The position numbers and the translations under genes were made by a program. The notes under the pieces were generated by a model. The model saw only the letters and a list, made by a program, of their open reading frames with translations. It was not told the origin of the DNA and did not search any database. Source: Mytilisepta virgata (taxonomy: Eukaryota > Mollusca > Bivalvia > Mytilida > Mytilidae). Taken from it: a stretch of DNA of 64,000 bases. The stretch is taken from the NCBI GenBank assembly GCA_028015205.1, contig CM051516.1, forward strand, positions 33,184,230 to 33,248,229, written 5' to 3'. Of this stretch, positions 23,828 to 36,184 are shown in pieces (position 1 is the first letter of the stretch; every line of letters begins with the position of its first letter).

Positions 23828-24121
23828 TGAAAAAACCGTTTCCCAAATGAAAATGGACCTGTTTCATTGATATTATCCCTTCCGCATAACGGATTTGACA
23901 TGGACAGCATGGCAGGTGTCCTGCAGGAAGCAGAGACTGCTTATTCTTCCGGAGCACCTGAGTCTACCCCAGGTTTTTTGGTGGGGTCCATGTTGTTCAT
24001 ATGTTTTTAGTTTTTAATTGTAGTGCATGTATTGTTTTGGTCTTGTCTTCGTTGTTCTCCGGACTTTGTCAGTTGTTACGATTTTTCTCTCCTTCGAATA
24101 TCCCTTTGGTATTTCTTGACT
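23819..24121 (+). mobile_element. Inserted 3' end of a Penelope-like element
   Basis: The left arm reads straight through this point (CTGTTATATATTTACC), while here TTATAT occurs on both sides of about 300 bp, so TTATAT is the likely target duplication. The insert closely matches the end of the element at 50860-51151: the ATGAAAAAACC start, a TCTTCCGGAGCACCTGAGTC region and the terminal TATTTCTTGACTTTA. Confidence 0.7.
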
Positions 24122-24585
24122 TTACTTATATATTTACCCCCATGTATAAAGAGGATATTAAAAGTCTTTGTAAAAATGTGCTTAAAAATGTATGGCAACA
24201 AGTTTGGGATAGCAACAAAAAAGGAAGATTTTTATACAACATTCAAAAGAAAATCAATTTTAACATTACTATTCCAAAATTAAACAGAGAAAGGGAAGTT
24301 GCACTTTTTAAACTGAGGTCGAGGTATATACCTACAAACAAATTTCTTTTTGATATGGGTAAAGCAAGTACTAGTAAATGTGAAAAATGCCATGTAATAG
24401 ATGATACTCATCATTATCTATTCACATGTCTAAAATATAATACACAAAGTGCTGAATTAGATAACAGACTTCGGCATTCTGGAGTGAGTGATCTTTCAAT
24501 CCAAAATCTCTCCAAAGGTCTATCTAATACACTTGTACCACTATGCAACTATCTTACAGCCACTGGTAAATGGTTCTGTAAATAA
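24122..24585 (+). pseudogene. LINE C-terminal C-C-H-C region, + strand
   Basis: Continues the LINE after the insertion: YKEDIKSLCKNVLKNVWQQV, ALFKLRSRYIPTNKFL, then KCEKCHVIDDTHHYLFTC (C-x2-C-x7-8-H-x4-C) and the end LCNYLTATGKWFCK. This type of Cys/His motif lies at the C-terminus of I-type LINEs. Confidence 0.7.
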
Positions 24586-26299
24586 AATATACATAGTAAT
24601 GTAAACTGATCTGCCATTTTAGATTTACCCAGGTAACTGGACTTGCTTTTTGTTTACATACTATAATATGGGGCCTAGCTATATTAGGATAGAATGTCTA
24701 TTCTAGCCCTACCCAAAACAAAAACAAACAAAAAATTTTAAAAAAATTAAAAAATTATATATCAGACTAAGGTATTGACCAATACCAAATATACATTTAA
24801 TAGAATAGTCTATTACAATATGGTACCCATACCATTCAAATGTATATATATTATTTCTATTATTCATTTTCCTTAGATACTGTATTCATCATCTGATGTG
24901 AACAAGTGAGAAATTTAATAATTCAATTCACCATAATTTAGATATTTAAATATATGTAATAATACATGAATACAATAATAGGTATTGTTATCACAAACTT
25001 GAAAATAAGGCATACTAAACATATTATATACCGTAACCCTGAAAACAATCTTAATTAATATGTGTAGTGCAGAAAGAAAGAAAACAAAAAGATTTTCTTT
25101 TTCTCTCTGTTGTTACTATTATCTGAGTTGGTCTGACATTAGCTCGCATTCTGATATAAACTGTACTCCCCTATCTGTCCCCTGGTGCATAAAATTTTGG
25201 GGAAATAAACATTTACACATCTACTGTCCACCACTAATATTATTTACTGAATGTTTACATAATTATTATTTTTATATACTTTTATATATGTACCTGAGAA
25301 GGAAATGGCTCCAGGGGAGATGAGGTGTGGATATTCAAGAGGGTTATTTTAACTCAGTAGGTAAGGGCTGGACTTCCAGCAATGCCCAAACCAGCTTATG
25401 TTAGGATTACATCTCTCATCACCCCTCATAGCGACCTAACCTTTAGTAAACCCTTGACATTGGAAAATATAGTAATATATATATATATATATATTCAGCA
25501 TTATATATTATAAAAGGTATATCCGGATGGTGCTGTGGTGCCATGGTGTGGTGTGTAATAGTATACAGGGACGATAACTCTAATGTCTTCTGTACAAAAT
25601 TTATAATTGTTTGTTTGGTTTTTTTAGGCATTTTGTTATTTATTTTGCCTACCGTTTATCATTGGTATTTTTTTAAGTTATGAGTGGTAGATGGGATGAA
25701 TGTACCATTTGCTGCTCCGTGCACCAATTATTATATACAATAGGGAGAGAGAAAAAAGGCTTGAAAAAAAACCAAAAAAAAATTTTAAAAATAAAAATAA
25801 AAAACTACATGGCTCACCTCTCAAACATTCATAGAAATAAAATTGTTACAACAACAAAAATGCAACACAAAAAGTGTACTTATGTATATATTTTATACAA
25901 TTAACAGCATTTACCCAATGATACAAAAAAATGTGAAAACTAAGTTTTTTTTTCTTTCCCTATTAAATAAAACAGTCTTGTACTAAATGCAGAGAATAAC
26001 ATTCCCACTAGGACGTATGAGCCGAAATGTATTAATGCATAATACTAAAAGGGCAATGTCAGGCTAACTAAGTTTAATATCGAACTTAAAAACATTATTT
26101 TAAACTTCTTTATTTTTCATCCTTTAAATAAAATTCAAAAATCAGTAAAATAATAAAAACTTATTTTAAAAGAAAACAAACTTTAAGGTAAGGTAATCTG
26201 GCGCAATACCAAATCAAAGAAAGAAAGAACTGGGAGGTATGTTTTTTTACAAATGTAGGACAATGGGTATAAACCTGTAAAGGTTTAAATTTTTACAAA

Positions 26300-26443
26300 C
26301 AATACCCACTTTACATAAGTGTAGACGTGTTTGTCCTTGGATGTTAAATATAATTCAGTTGAATTCTTAATATCGACGAATTAATAGAATGAATTTGTCG
26401 CTAGGTGTTTGCTACTCATTCAGCTTTATATTATGTAACAGTA
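26300..26443 (+). promoter_or_regulatory. 5' flank of TLR copy C, right part
   Basis: TAGACGTGTTTGTCCTTGG onward matches the last 120 bases before copies A and B. The upstream half of the same flank ends at about 19112. Confidence 0.55.
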
Positions 26444-26498
26444 ATGTACTGCAGAATGTCTAGATACTATATTAGGTTGTGTATATTTATCAATTTAA
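26444..26498 (+). pseudogene. Signal-peptide end of TLR copy C, cut by insertion
   Basis: ATG at 26444 starts MYCRMSRYYIRLCIFIN, the same signal peptide as copies A and B with W to R. After TTTAA the sequence leaves TLR homology at 26499 and resumes at 29984. The body of the gene is therefore 3.5 kb away. Confidence 0.85.
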
Positions 26499-27439
26499 GG
26501 TGGATCCCTATAGGTATAGCTTTTTTTTTCTACCCGATGAATTTTTCTAAAATTTTGCATAAACATGCTTTGCATTGATCTCTTTTAAAATTTGATAAAA
26601 AAATAGCATGTCACCAGGTTCGTTTCCATGGTAACAGTATCCAAAGTTGGAATTTCCATTGTATTAATAAATACATACCCGAAGTAATAAATATGGATTT
26701 TTTTAGAGACTTTGAAAGTAAAATGATAGTTTGTTCTGCCGTTATCACATACATACTGTTTAAAAAGTAAATAGAACACAAATAATGGCATTGGTAAGCA
26801 TATCTATTAATTTCTGACCTAATGCATTCACCATAGCAACACACAAAAAACGAAGATTTCTGTTTTCCTTGAATTTCCAAAAAATTGGTTCAATGAATTT
26901 TTTTTAAAATTTGACATATGATAGTCCATACAATGTGCTTTCAAATAATAAACAGAAATATATGGGTCACCAGACTATTTTGGGAACTATACACATGTTT
27001 GTTATCCCACGGAAACAGAAATAAATGGCATTTTTCTGTCTATATCTATAGTTATGTACATAATGTGGCATATATGGTGAATTTTTTCTTAAACATGCAT
27101 AATTTTTATTGGATATTTATAATGTGAGAATCAAATAAAAGATATTTTAAATTTCTGTCAACATTCGGTTACCATGACAACAGGTGAGAAGCGTGAAAAT
27201 CCAGATTTACACATATATGACTATTAACAAATACCATGATTTCAGAGGTTACAACAAAGTAACTCTGTAAATGTAAACAATTCACAATAATGTGGGTTGT
27301 AAAAACTAGAAAGCTGTAGTGTCGGAATCGACAGTGACCACCGCACCCGCTGTAAATATTTGGGCCACTTCCTATAGTCATAAATATAAAACCTTATTCC
27401 CATCCTAAAATAGTATGCAACCATTCTATATAGAAACTA

Positions 27440-27890
27440 GAACTGTCCTGAAAGGGACTAATACACCCCGAGGCAACATGTCTGTGTTGAAGCCTACACA
27501 AAGTTCAAATCATCATATTTTTAAAACTACAGGCCCAAACAGAAAATCCTAACAATATGCATAATGTGATCTAACACTCTATACAGTTTCATGAGAATCA
27601 TGCAAGTAATGTATGAGGAATTGCGATTGCGGACAATATATGGAACGACGTTTTGTTAGAAAATGCCAAAGTCCAAACAGCCATATCTTTTACATCTATT
27701 GTCCAAACAGAAATTCCTGATAATATGCACATCTCATTAGTGATCTAACTTTCCTTAAAGTTTCATGAGAATCATGTAAGTAATGTAGGAGGAGTTGTGA
27801 ACAACGATATTTCAGACAGACGGACAGACAGACAGACTGAAACCTATATACCCCAAACTTCGATTTGGGGGGGGGGGGGGGTACAATTAA
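27440..27890. repeat. Tandemly duplicated element with GACAGACAGAC end
   Basis: Two related copies contain GTTTCATGAGAATCATG followed by AAGTAATGTA (about 27587 and 27760). The array ends in CAGACGGACAGACAGACAGA and a run of 17 G after CTTCGATTT. No gene. Confidence 0.55.
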
Positions 27891-28389
27891 ATTCCTAAAC
27901 CCAAAAGTGAAGGAGTTGATATCACACGAAGTGTGATTGATGGACAGACAGAGGGAGACAATCGCTGTATGCCGTAACTTTCTTTGAAAGTGCCAAAGTG
28001 TGGGGATAATTAGTTTGGTTAACATTTACCACAAATGGCATGTTAACATCCCATAAATTGATTAAAAAACTATGTTAGTGTAAGCAAAGCTTGGCAAAAT
28101 GATCCCCCTTACAAGGTTTAGGATTTGTTAAGGGAACCCCAAAATATAATTCGAACAAAAATATAACATAGAAGGTGCCCTTTAGCATTATATGGTTTAG
28201 TTTTTGGTGGGCTAAATTTCAGATATTCTTTTCTGAAACTACTTGACCAATGGATTCGAATGCTCTCATGAATGATCACTGCATGGCTCTAAGCTGCCAA
28301 TTGGAAAGCAAATATTGTCAGTGCGCGAATTAGTTAACATGGGTTTTTCTGGTTTGTTAAATTTCCTATAACATTCTGTTTGTAGATGC

Positions 28390-28735
28390 ACAATAGGGTT
28401 TTCAAAACTTGTTGCCCTCAGGGGTTGAATTTTGAAAATTGGGATTTTAAGCTTGTGACCTAAACTCTACTTTCATTTTTCATTTTGTGTATTTAATTTC
28501 TGTACAATATTGTCACACACTGTATATAGATGCGCAATAAGATTTTAGAATTTTGATTTTCAAAAATTGGGGCCTTCAGGGATCGAATTTCAAAATTGGG
28601 AATTATAAGCTGGTGACTGAAACTTCTTTTGTTTTTCATGTTATGCATTTTATTTCTATACAGTATTCTCATACACAGTATGCAGGTTGATGCACAGTAA
28701 GGTTTTTGATTTTCCAAAAATTGGACCTGATTTCA
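28390..28735. repeat. Approximate tandem duplication of about 170 bp
   Basis: Two segments share the order TTTTCAAAA, TTG-CCTTCAGGG-TGAATTT, AATTGGGA-TT-TAAGCT, then TTTTTCAT, ATTTCTGTACA and CACACAGTAT-like ends. Non-coding. Confidence 0.5.
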
Positions 28736-29145
28736 AAGATATGATTCATGTGAGAGAGGTGCACAGGGATACATTACATGGGGATAGCTACCGTTTTCGA
28801 CTGCCTCAATCTAGTTTAAAAAAATTATAAACTGGACACAATGTCCATTGACACCAAATTTTAACATGGATGTCAAACAAATCCAGGAAGCAATACAGAC
28901 CCCTGCGACCCTCTAATTTTACTCATAACAGCTGGGTTGGTCCTATACATCAGGGAAATAGATTATAATATCATATATTGCATTGAAATATTAAAAGTGA
29001 AAGCAGACAAGTTAGAAACTAGATACATGTGTCGACTGCCTGTGAATTAAGTAAGACTGGTTTATCAATTTTAAATGTTTATGATTTTGTGTATGGGTTT
29101 CTGTTGTTGTATATAGTTGAACAAAATATGTCAGGATACTGTATC

Positions 29146-29238
29146 CACAGGCACTTTTTTCTGTAAAAAAAAATACCATATATCCTTGTAATAACATAAG
29201 GATATATGGTATTTTTTTAACAGAAACAAATGCCTGTG
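29146..29238. repeat. Hairpin with nearly perfect arms
   Basis: The core AATACCATATATCCTT is followed after GTAATAACAT by AAGGATATATGGTATT. The symmetry extends outward, with small gaps, to CACAGGCA and TGCCTGTG. It may be a short hairpin MITE. Confidence 0.7.
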
Positions 29239-29658
29239 TCTGCTACGGCCCCACAACGTGCCTAATGTAAAATACAACTCCTTAAAGTACAAACTGTTAC
29301 AGGAGTAACTGATTATTATCTGTTTGACGTCTTACATTTTTCATAATTTATATGAACACATAACATAAAGATTATTTTATCATTCCTCCTTGTCCTTGAT
29401 TTGTGGTCTTTGACAGAAGTAGTGAAGAAATTGTACATTCAACTCTCCAACCTACAGGCAACTGCAGAATACATTTAAACAGCAATGCACTGTAAGTAAA
29501 ACAATTGAAACAAGCATTGCTTTATAAATGGGTTATTTTAACTCTTTTTGAGACCCTTATCTTGTGGATAAACTTCGACAGTGATTCACGTTGAACCATT
29601 TGTTTTGATGGGAGACGTTTGCGCTAGGGAAAAGAAAGCAGGCGGAACATAATTACAT

Positions 29659-29688
29659 ATATCCCTTCGGTATTTCTTGACTTTATTT
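29659..29688 (+). repeat. Isolated Penelope-like element tail
   Basis: ATCCCTTCGGTATTTCTTGAC followed by TTTATTT matches the last 30 bases of the elements ending at 24121 and 51151. Only the 3' terminus is present. Confidence 0.5.
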
Positions 29689-29983
29689 ACACATGAAAAG
29701 AATTTTCACATGTCGGTTCAGTGTCTTTAAGAGGTGCCAATCATTCAGTCAAATTATATAATTTTCTTAAAACTTTATTAAAATCAATGCTTTTTGAAGT
29801 GGTTACTAAGGAAAGTATTTAACTGTAATGCCGTTAGAGAATGGGATCGATTGTTCACCAACACTAGACAACAAAACTGGTATCGCGAGATTGAAATATA
29901 GGCGATACACGCAATGACTAAAATCGGAAACCAGTCTTTACATCAGTCAAACGGGGTTCGTTCCCTTGGTGTCGAAAGTTACC

Positions 29984-32236
29984 TTAATGATTGAAATTTT
30001 ATCGTTAATATGAAACATGGATACCCAAATCTATTAACAGAACAGATTTGAGATGTCCTCTGTCGTGGTGCAGAGAAAAGTATCCTCAAGATGAAGAAGG
30101 ATGTTGCGTTTGTAACGCCAAACCATATTGGCAGCTTCCTGGTTGTAATATTAATTACCTTCATATTGAATACCACCGCAGAAGTGGTGCTGCAGAAGTA
30201 GTCGGCGAAAATCAAAAATATTCCATAATAACACATTTGAACGGATTCCTGACCAGTTTTCCAGAAAATTTTTGTACTTTTACAAATATTGTTGAAATCG
30301 AATTTCGACACAACTATCTTCGGAGTCTTTCTGGCATTTCGTGTCTTTTGGGATTAGATTCCCTAGATGTAAGTTATAACCAGATTACCAGTATTTCAAA
30401 TGAAACTTTTAGAGGAATGATTCATTTAAGGATACTTAAAGTTACACACAACGGTCTTGTGTCACTAGAGCCGTTAACAATAACTGGTACATCACTGTAT
30501 ATTTTCTATGCAGACTTTTCACACAACAACCAAACAAAACTGGACTTAAGCAATATTATTCCAGAGAACATATTTTGTAAGTACGACTTTTCTTCTAATC
30601 AAATAAATGATTTTGTAAATGGCGGAGATTTTAAACTCGATTTAGATAAAATATACGAAGGTGGTTTCGTGGAACTAGTTGGCAATGACTTTAAAGAATT
30701 TTTCAATTTTGAAAATCTTGGTATTGAAGACATTAGAACATTAGGAAAAGTTATGGCCTTCGGATTTTCAATGGCTGATGTTAAATGGGAATGCAACTGC
30801 AAAATGGAACCTTACTTGGAGTTGGCAGAAGATGTAATAAAAAAGATGTGGAGGGACTATTTTAACATTTCATGTTTTGGTCCACCAGAACTCGAAGGAC
30901 AGTTGATAACAGATATTGTTTTGGAAGGTCGACTCGATGAATTGATTTGTAATATATCAGAAAGGGAAAGATGTCCACGAAAATGTTCATGTGTGTATCA
31001 ACCAAGTAGAAACAGAACAATGGTTGATTGTTCTAACATCGGATTAGATGAAATGCCCAATTACCTACCGGAGAAACCAAATATCGAATTATCCTTAATG
31101 AATAATATTATCGAAATCTTCCAAGATCGTGATTATTTAAAAAATGTTTCCAAAATAAATTTTGCTGAAAATGTTCTGAACAGTATTTCCGATAGAGTAA
31201 TTGAAAGATTTGCGAAGAGTAAACCTGATATTATATTGAATTTGACATTAAATAACATTAAAACATTACCCCGACAACTTCAACAGTTACATCCATGTAA
31301 GACTATGTTTGACAGTATAACTGTTTCATGTAATTGCGAAAGTTTGTGGATTAGAAATTGGTTGCGAAATAAAAATGGCGACCACTGCTTTAATTTGACC
31401 GAAATCAACTGTAAAACAAATGACAACCCAATTACAGCATTTCAGTTAACAAGAGAGGACGTTTGTAACACAGAGGATATTTTTTTATAAAATTTTATCT
31501 TCCATACTTGGAATTCTTTGTTCGATAATTATCGGTCTTGGAGTTATTATATATTTTTAGATACGAAATGTATTTATTGCGAAGAAAATTGTTTTCAAAG
31601 AAATCAAATAAGATAAACGATATCCTTAAGTATGACGTCTACATATCATTTGATGACAGCAATGATTGTCTTAGAAGTTGGGTTGTTCAGAAGTTTGATT
31701 TAGAATTGAAAATACGAGGATATAGGACCTTTGTTCCATGTCGAGATATGTTACCAGGGTTGTCGAAGGAAGAGGACATCGCTGACAAAATAAACAAAAG
31801 TAAAAATTATATAGTTATTCTTTGTGATAAATACTTAGCTGAGGAGAGCTTTTGGACAGAGATTGAATGGAAGTACATTTGGTACAGTTTTCGACAAAAC
31901 TCAACAAAAAAAATTATAATCGTCAACTTTGCACAACTCGATTCACGGACTATAAATTGTCCAAAAATAAAGGCTTTTATACGTCTAGGATTAGATTTGG
32001 ATTTCGCCAATCGTAAACATCGTCTTTTGAATGACGTTATTCACCGTCTTGGTTGTCCAAGACTCGGCAGACATGACAATGACAGAATTGCAAAAACGAA
32101 ATTTAATGGTAGAAAACTGAAGTCGAAATATATTTGGACCATTGAGAATAAGAACAATAGTAAAGCAATTCAAGAATATAGTCCAAAAAAACAACCAAAT
32201 TGTCCACAGAAATATATAGTTGAATTGGATATATAG
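29984..32236 (+). pseudogene. Toll-like receptor copy C, body, multiply broken
   Basis: Nearly identical to copy B from MIEILS to the stop. Four lesions are visible. The signal peptide is 3.5 kb upstream. Two bases are missing near 30004 (ATCGTTAATATG against ATCGTTTGAATATG), giving an early TGA. A seventh T in the run near 31484 gives a TAA after EDIFL. Two bases are missing near 31543 (GGAGTTATT against GGAGGGTTATT), in the TM segment. The long open parts, 30048-31490 (LRRs, cysteine clusters) and 31544-32236 (end of TM, TIR with YDVYISFD, CRDMLPG, EESFWTEIEW), are otherwise intact. The gene cannot encode a receptor as it stands. Decay is recent, since the remaining sequence differs little from copy B. 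Confidence 0.88.
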
Positions 32237-35200
32237 CCAGTGGTAAATAATTTCAGCGAGTTTTTCTATTGCAACGACTAATGTTCACGTTAAATGTCAT
32301 TAGATATGATTAAATATTCATCCAACATGTATGTAGTTTCGCCACAGATCGAAAATATTTGAGATCTTTAGACTAAATATATTAGAAAGAAAACCAGTTA
32401 AGGATGTTCGCTGCTCAGTTTCAAGATAACAAGCTTTTCATAAGAATAGTATCTATGGATACTGGATTAATAAAGGAACTAAAAGAGGGAAAAAAATATA
32501 GGTCCGTGTGATTGTTTTGGAGATTGAAAATTGGCGGGGAAAATATGCTCTCTTGATTTTACATAGCTTTATTATTGACAAGTTTTATTTCTCATAAACC
32601 ATTAAATAATAATAAAGGTTTTATAAGATTTTTACAAATGGCTTATTATTCTGCATGCAAAAGTGTTTTATTATCACTCAATTAATATTTGTCGGTAAAA
32701 GAATCGGTTTATTCTGTACCCTTACCTTAACCCTAAACTTAACATCAAGCCCTATCCCTTACCCTAAATCTAACCCCAATCCTAACCCTAATCCTAACCC
32801 TAACCCTAACCCTAAATAACTGTTATGCTAACACTAGTCCTAGCCCTAACCAAGCCATTGTAATCTCATTACCAAACATAATACTGAAAAATTCTATGAG
32901 TTGTTTAATTCTGACTCCTACAAAGTTTAATATTTCTAACATTGTTAATTTGTAAAATTGTACTATCAATTGTTAACTAATATTGTTACAAACATATACT
33001 AAGTAGATTTCATTTATTACTTCTCTTACATGTATATAAATATGTTAATGAATAACTATTTTGTTCACTGCATTACTTTGTTACTTTATCATTTTATGAA
33101 TATTAATTTGTTTGTTAGTATGCACATACCCCTGTTTGGGTCACATAAAACTTGAAACTTACACTTTGTCTTAATGGACGCTATACACTTTTCAGTTAGC
33201 AACAGTTGTGTACAACCGGTAGCATCAGGACAAATCTTTTTTTATATGTTTTAGTGAGGGGTTTGAGGTATTACTCGTGACAATGCATTTTTACGGGAAG
33301 GACTGTCGTTTTCGATCCATCAATAGATAACGGGAAAGGTAAACAATGACTTAAAAATCAACCAACGCCACACAACAAAAGGGCACAAAACACAAACATA
33401 AACACAACAGAGAATCATGACTTGGTACAGACATTCAACAGTGGTGGGGTAAAACCGGTTTTATATATGGAGTATTTGGTTTTCTAGAATATTGTAAGGT
33501 TCTTGAATATTTAAGGAGAAGGTAATTTTCTAAGACATTGGGATTCATTTTCATTCAGGTTTTCTTTTGTTGCAAATATCAAGACTTAAAAAAAATGTTA
33601 TTTTTACAGCGTTAATAGTCCATATGTATCGATAAACTCAGACGTTTTCGCATACGCAAATGTACAACAAAGCATGGAATAAAACGTCCGATGAAGCTAT
33701 CATTGATTGACCGACAAACCCTATAGCGTACGAAAACCATTAATTTGACCACATGAACATACAAGATATTTCCATGAACACTTGAAATACAGAGGGAAAT
33801 TTCCAGTTGGACCTCATGTACAATTTAACTCACAAACATCAGATACTTGTATGTACATCAGCTTTGTACAACCGTCTATCCCATGAAATTGTTATAGTTA
33901 ACATTATTTCAAATCATGAATTGTTACGAAAAGCAGTATTACAGTTGGACACCCATGAGGATTAGCAATTAAAACCCGGACCATTTTGAAAATAATTTCC
34001 TGAAGCCACCAGTCTCTACTCGTATTATTTTTTTCTACTCATTGGTCATTGTGCATTTGAATCTGAATTGCTAGATTTTAGGTTATTGTAATTTGAAGAA
34101 ATCTGCATATTCTACACGCAAAACCGAGTACTTATGTCTACCACAGAGTTCCCTGAATTTGTGAACAAAGTTACCGGAGTAACACCAGCAAAGCTATTAG
34201 TATTTAGAAAATCTTGCAAGAAATGTCTAACAAAAAATTAAGTGTAACGATTTTGTCAACTCTTTATGAACTAAAGAGTATCTTTTCCGTACATAGCCAT
34301 GTTCGTGCACGATTTGTGATTTTAGATTTTCTACTCTCTAATTATCTCGATTTTCAAAAATTGCGTTTTTAGCAGAAATGATGTGTCAAAATTCGTCTAG
34401 AATCAAAATTTATACATTGATTATTTGTACATGATATATCCATCATTTAGGAATAGCCGATTGATAAAAGTAAGGATTCAAATCCCTCAGGTAAAGAGTG
34501 TTTTTTGCTATATGGTTTAGTGATTTTCTTCTGCTATATGGACCACAAATTTTTTGTTAGCCTTCCAAAGATTTCAACATGTGTGTACCTTTAAGAAAGT
34601 TCTTTTCCGCAAGCAATTGGTATCCGAGTTTGTTTCACCTTTCCAAGATCAAAGTTTTAATAAAACGTATCACAAAATACCGAAATAAATTTGATGCACT
34701 GCTTGGCCATTTCGTTGACTGACAACTCATCAGCAGTGCTCAAGATCGAAATATTGAAAAACAGGTTAAATATATAATGATGAATTAATAAGCACAAAAT
34801 ACTTTTCCTTTGAACTTGTATATACTTTTAAGAGATGAGAGATTGCTTCTTGGTGTATATTAAATACATTGCTGTTTACATACACAATCTGTATAATACC
34901 TGTCATACATAATTTATTATATCGATGACATGTTCAAGTGTTCAATAAATTAATGTGAACGTTACAAGTGATCTCTACCAATATTAGTAAAAAAGAAAGT
35001 TTCTAAAATCCCCATAAAACTTCCCTAACTTTTCAAACAGCTTGCAAAAGTTTACATACTACGGTAAACTTTATATTTAGAGACATATCATTTTAAGTGA
35101 TTTAAGATTTAATCGTTTTAGTCAAGATGGTAAATCGAATTACTCCTCCCCTAAACAATGAGATCAATATAAGGTGAATGAGGACAATCTAGCTTGATAC

Positions 35201-35385
35201 AGTGATATCTATCATTCGTCGATTTAAACGGACTTGTAAAGAAACCCTTTACCTGTTCTACGGACATGACGGTGTATACAACTCAAATTAAAAGCCAGTG
35301 TATAAAAATCATTAATCTACAGCTAAAACAATGATGAAGTAACATTACTTTTATGAATAAAAAAAACAAAATTTGATTTCTAGGC
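32237..35385. other. Duplicated 3' flank of TLR copy C
   Basis: Collinear with 14184-17407 apart from the private MITE of copy B. It contains the left part of the GGATGTTCGCTG MITE (from 32402) and a telomere-like block (32719-32816). No credible gene. Confidence 0.65.
32719..32816. repeat. Interstitial telomere-like (CCCTAA)n block, copy C
   Basis: Same structure as 14649-14748, ending in exact CCCTAA-type units before ATAACTG. Confidence 0.8.
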
Positions 35386-35748
35386 ACCTGTGACGGATCA
35401 CGGGAGCCCAACCCAAAGAGCTGCCTAGCGTGTCCCCGGGTGGCGGATAGGGGATATCCTCGTTGTGGGCTTTTCAGGTCATAATAAGGAAAGCCTGACC
35501 GTGGACCATAGTGCGTAACATGTTTGGAGAATGCCACACTCCCTGCACGCTAAAGATCCCTTCTGCAGTTTTAGAAAAAAGAGTAGGCTGATGACCGCTA
35601 CGGAAGGCTAAATTATCCGACCCTACCCTTACAGTGGGAGTCAAAATTGGTTCCCCTTTTTTGTCCCATCCCTTATTTGAATTGTTTGATCAAATGAACT
35701 GGTTCTCGTCCTGAAGAAGCATGAAATATTTGCCACTGGTCGTTAAGC

Positions 35749-35788
<40 letters not shown>

Positions 35789-35790
35789 CT
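35386..35790 (+). mobile_element. SINE-like dispersed repeat with (ATCA)n tail
   Basis: The front (35386-35558) is shared with 17408-17576. It continues to GGTTCTCGTCCTGAAGAAGC, TTTGCCACTGGTCGTTAA and an ATCA tail (35755-35783). The same 3' motif (GTTCTCGTCCTGATAAGC, TTGCCACTGGACGTTAA) ends the tRNA-derived SINE at 55727-56080, so the two share a 3' end of probable LINE origin. Confidence 0.65.
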
Positions 35791-35894
35791 GATTTCAGAA
35801 TGCTCGCAGTGAGTATTGGTTCATTTTTCTTCTATTCCTCTAATATTTCTATTTTAAACAGTCCTATTGTGTATACAGACTCAACTTAAAAGCC

Positions 35895-36184
35895 AATATT
35901 TGTCATCTCATATCCTACTACAAGAACAGGTCGATCCCTAGCATCGACTTCAGTGGCTCTACTTGTCATCATACAACCTACTACAAGAACTGATTGCTCT
36001 CTAGCATCGACTTGATCAGCGCTATTTGTCATCCCACACCCTAGCACAAGAACAGGTCAGTCTCTAGTTTCGGCTTTAGCGGGCGCTACTTGTCATCCCA
36101 CACCTTACTACAAGAACAGGTCGGTCTCTAGCATCGACTTAGCTGAGCTTCTTACCATCCCACATACTACTACAAGAATAGGTC
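35895..36184. repeat. Minisatellite, about 67 bp unit, roughly 4.5 copies
   Basis: Each unit contains TACTACAAGAACAGGTC, CTCTAGCATCGACTT and a TTGTCATCCCACACC block, with about 10-20 percent variation between units. It lies between the TLR array and the fold-back region; no gene is seen in 35790-36480. Confidence 0.75.

Larger units (their letters stand above)
23093..26212 (+). mobile_element. Right arm of the large inverted repeat with + strand LINE
   Basis: Inverted copy of 19376-22306. The inner end is CTACTGTAAAAAAATGGGTGACC and the outer end is AATCTGGCGCAATAC. A further 20 bp or so of homology follows after a 22 bp gap. The arms differ by scattered substitutions and by a 0.3 kb insertion in this arm (about 23819-24121), so they are an old inverted duplication and not a read-through artefact. 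Confidence 0.8.
26499..29983. mobile_element. 3.5 kb TTAA-flanked insertion in TLR copy C
   Basis: TTAA at 26495-26498 and 29984-29987 flank the insert, and copies A and B have one TTAA at the site (CAATTTAATGATTG). The insert begins GGTGGATCCC and ends GAAAGTTACC, so only GGT/ACC is clearly inverted. No transposase frame is visible. It contains a duplicated element of about 170 bp with GGACAGACAGACAGAC and a G run (27440-27890), another approximately duplicated segment (28390-28730), a strong hairpin (29146-29238) and a retroelement tail (29659-29688). It is best read as a large non-autonomous element, or a nested insertion, of a TTAA-targeting superfamily. Confidence 0.65.

Noticed and set aside
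19376..26212. Palindromic read artefact
   Set aside because: The arms differ by many substitutions, indels and a 0.3 kb insertion, so they are not one molecule read back.
31538..32236. Separate TIR-only gene behind copy C
   Set aside because: The frame starts only at a TTG and is the 3' part of copy C after indels; no own promoter or ATG is visible.
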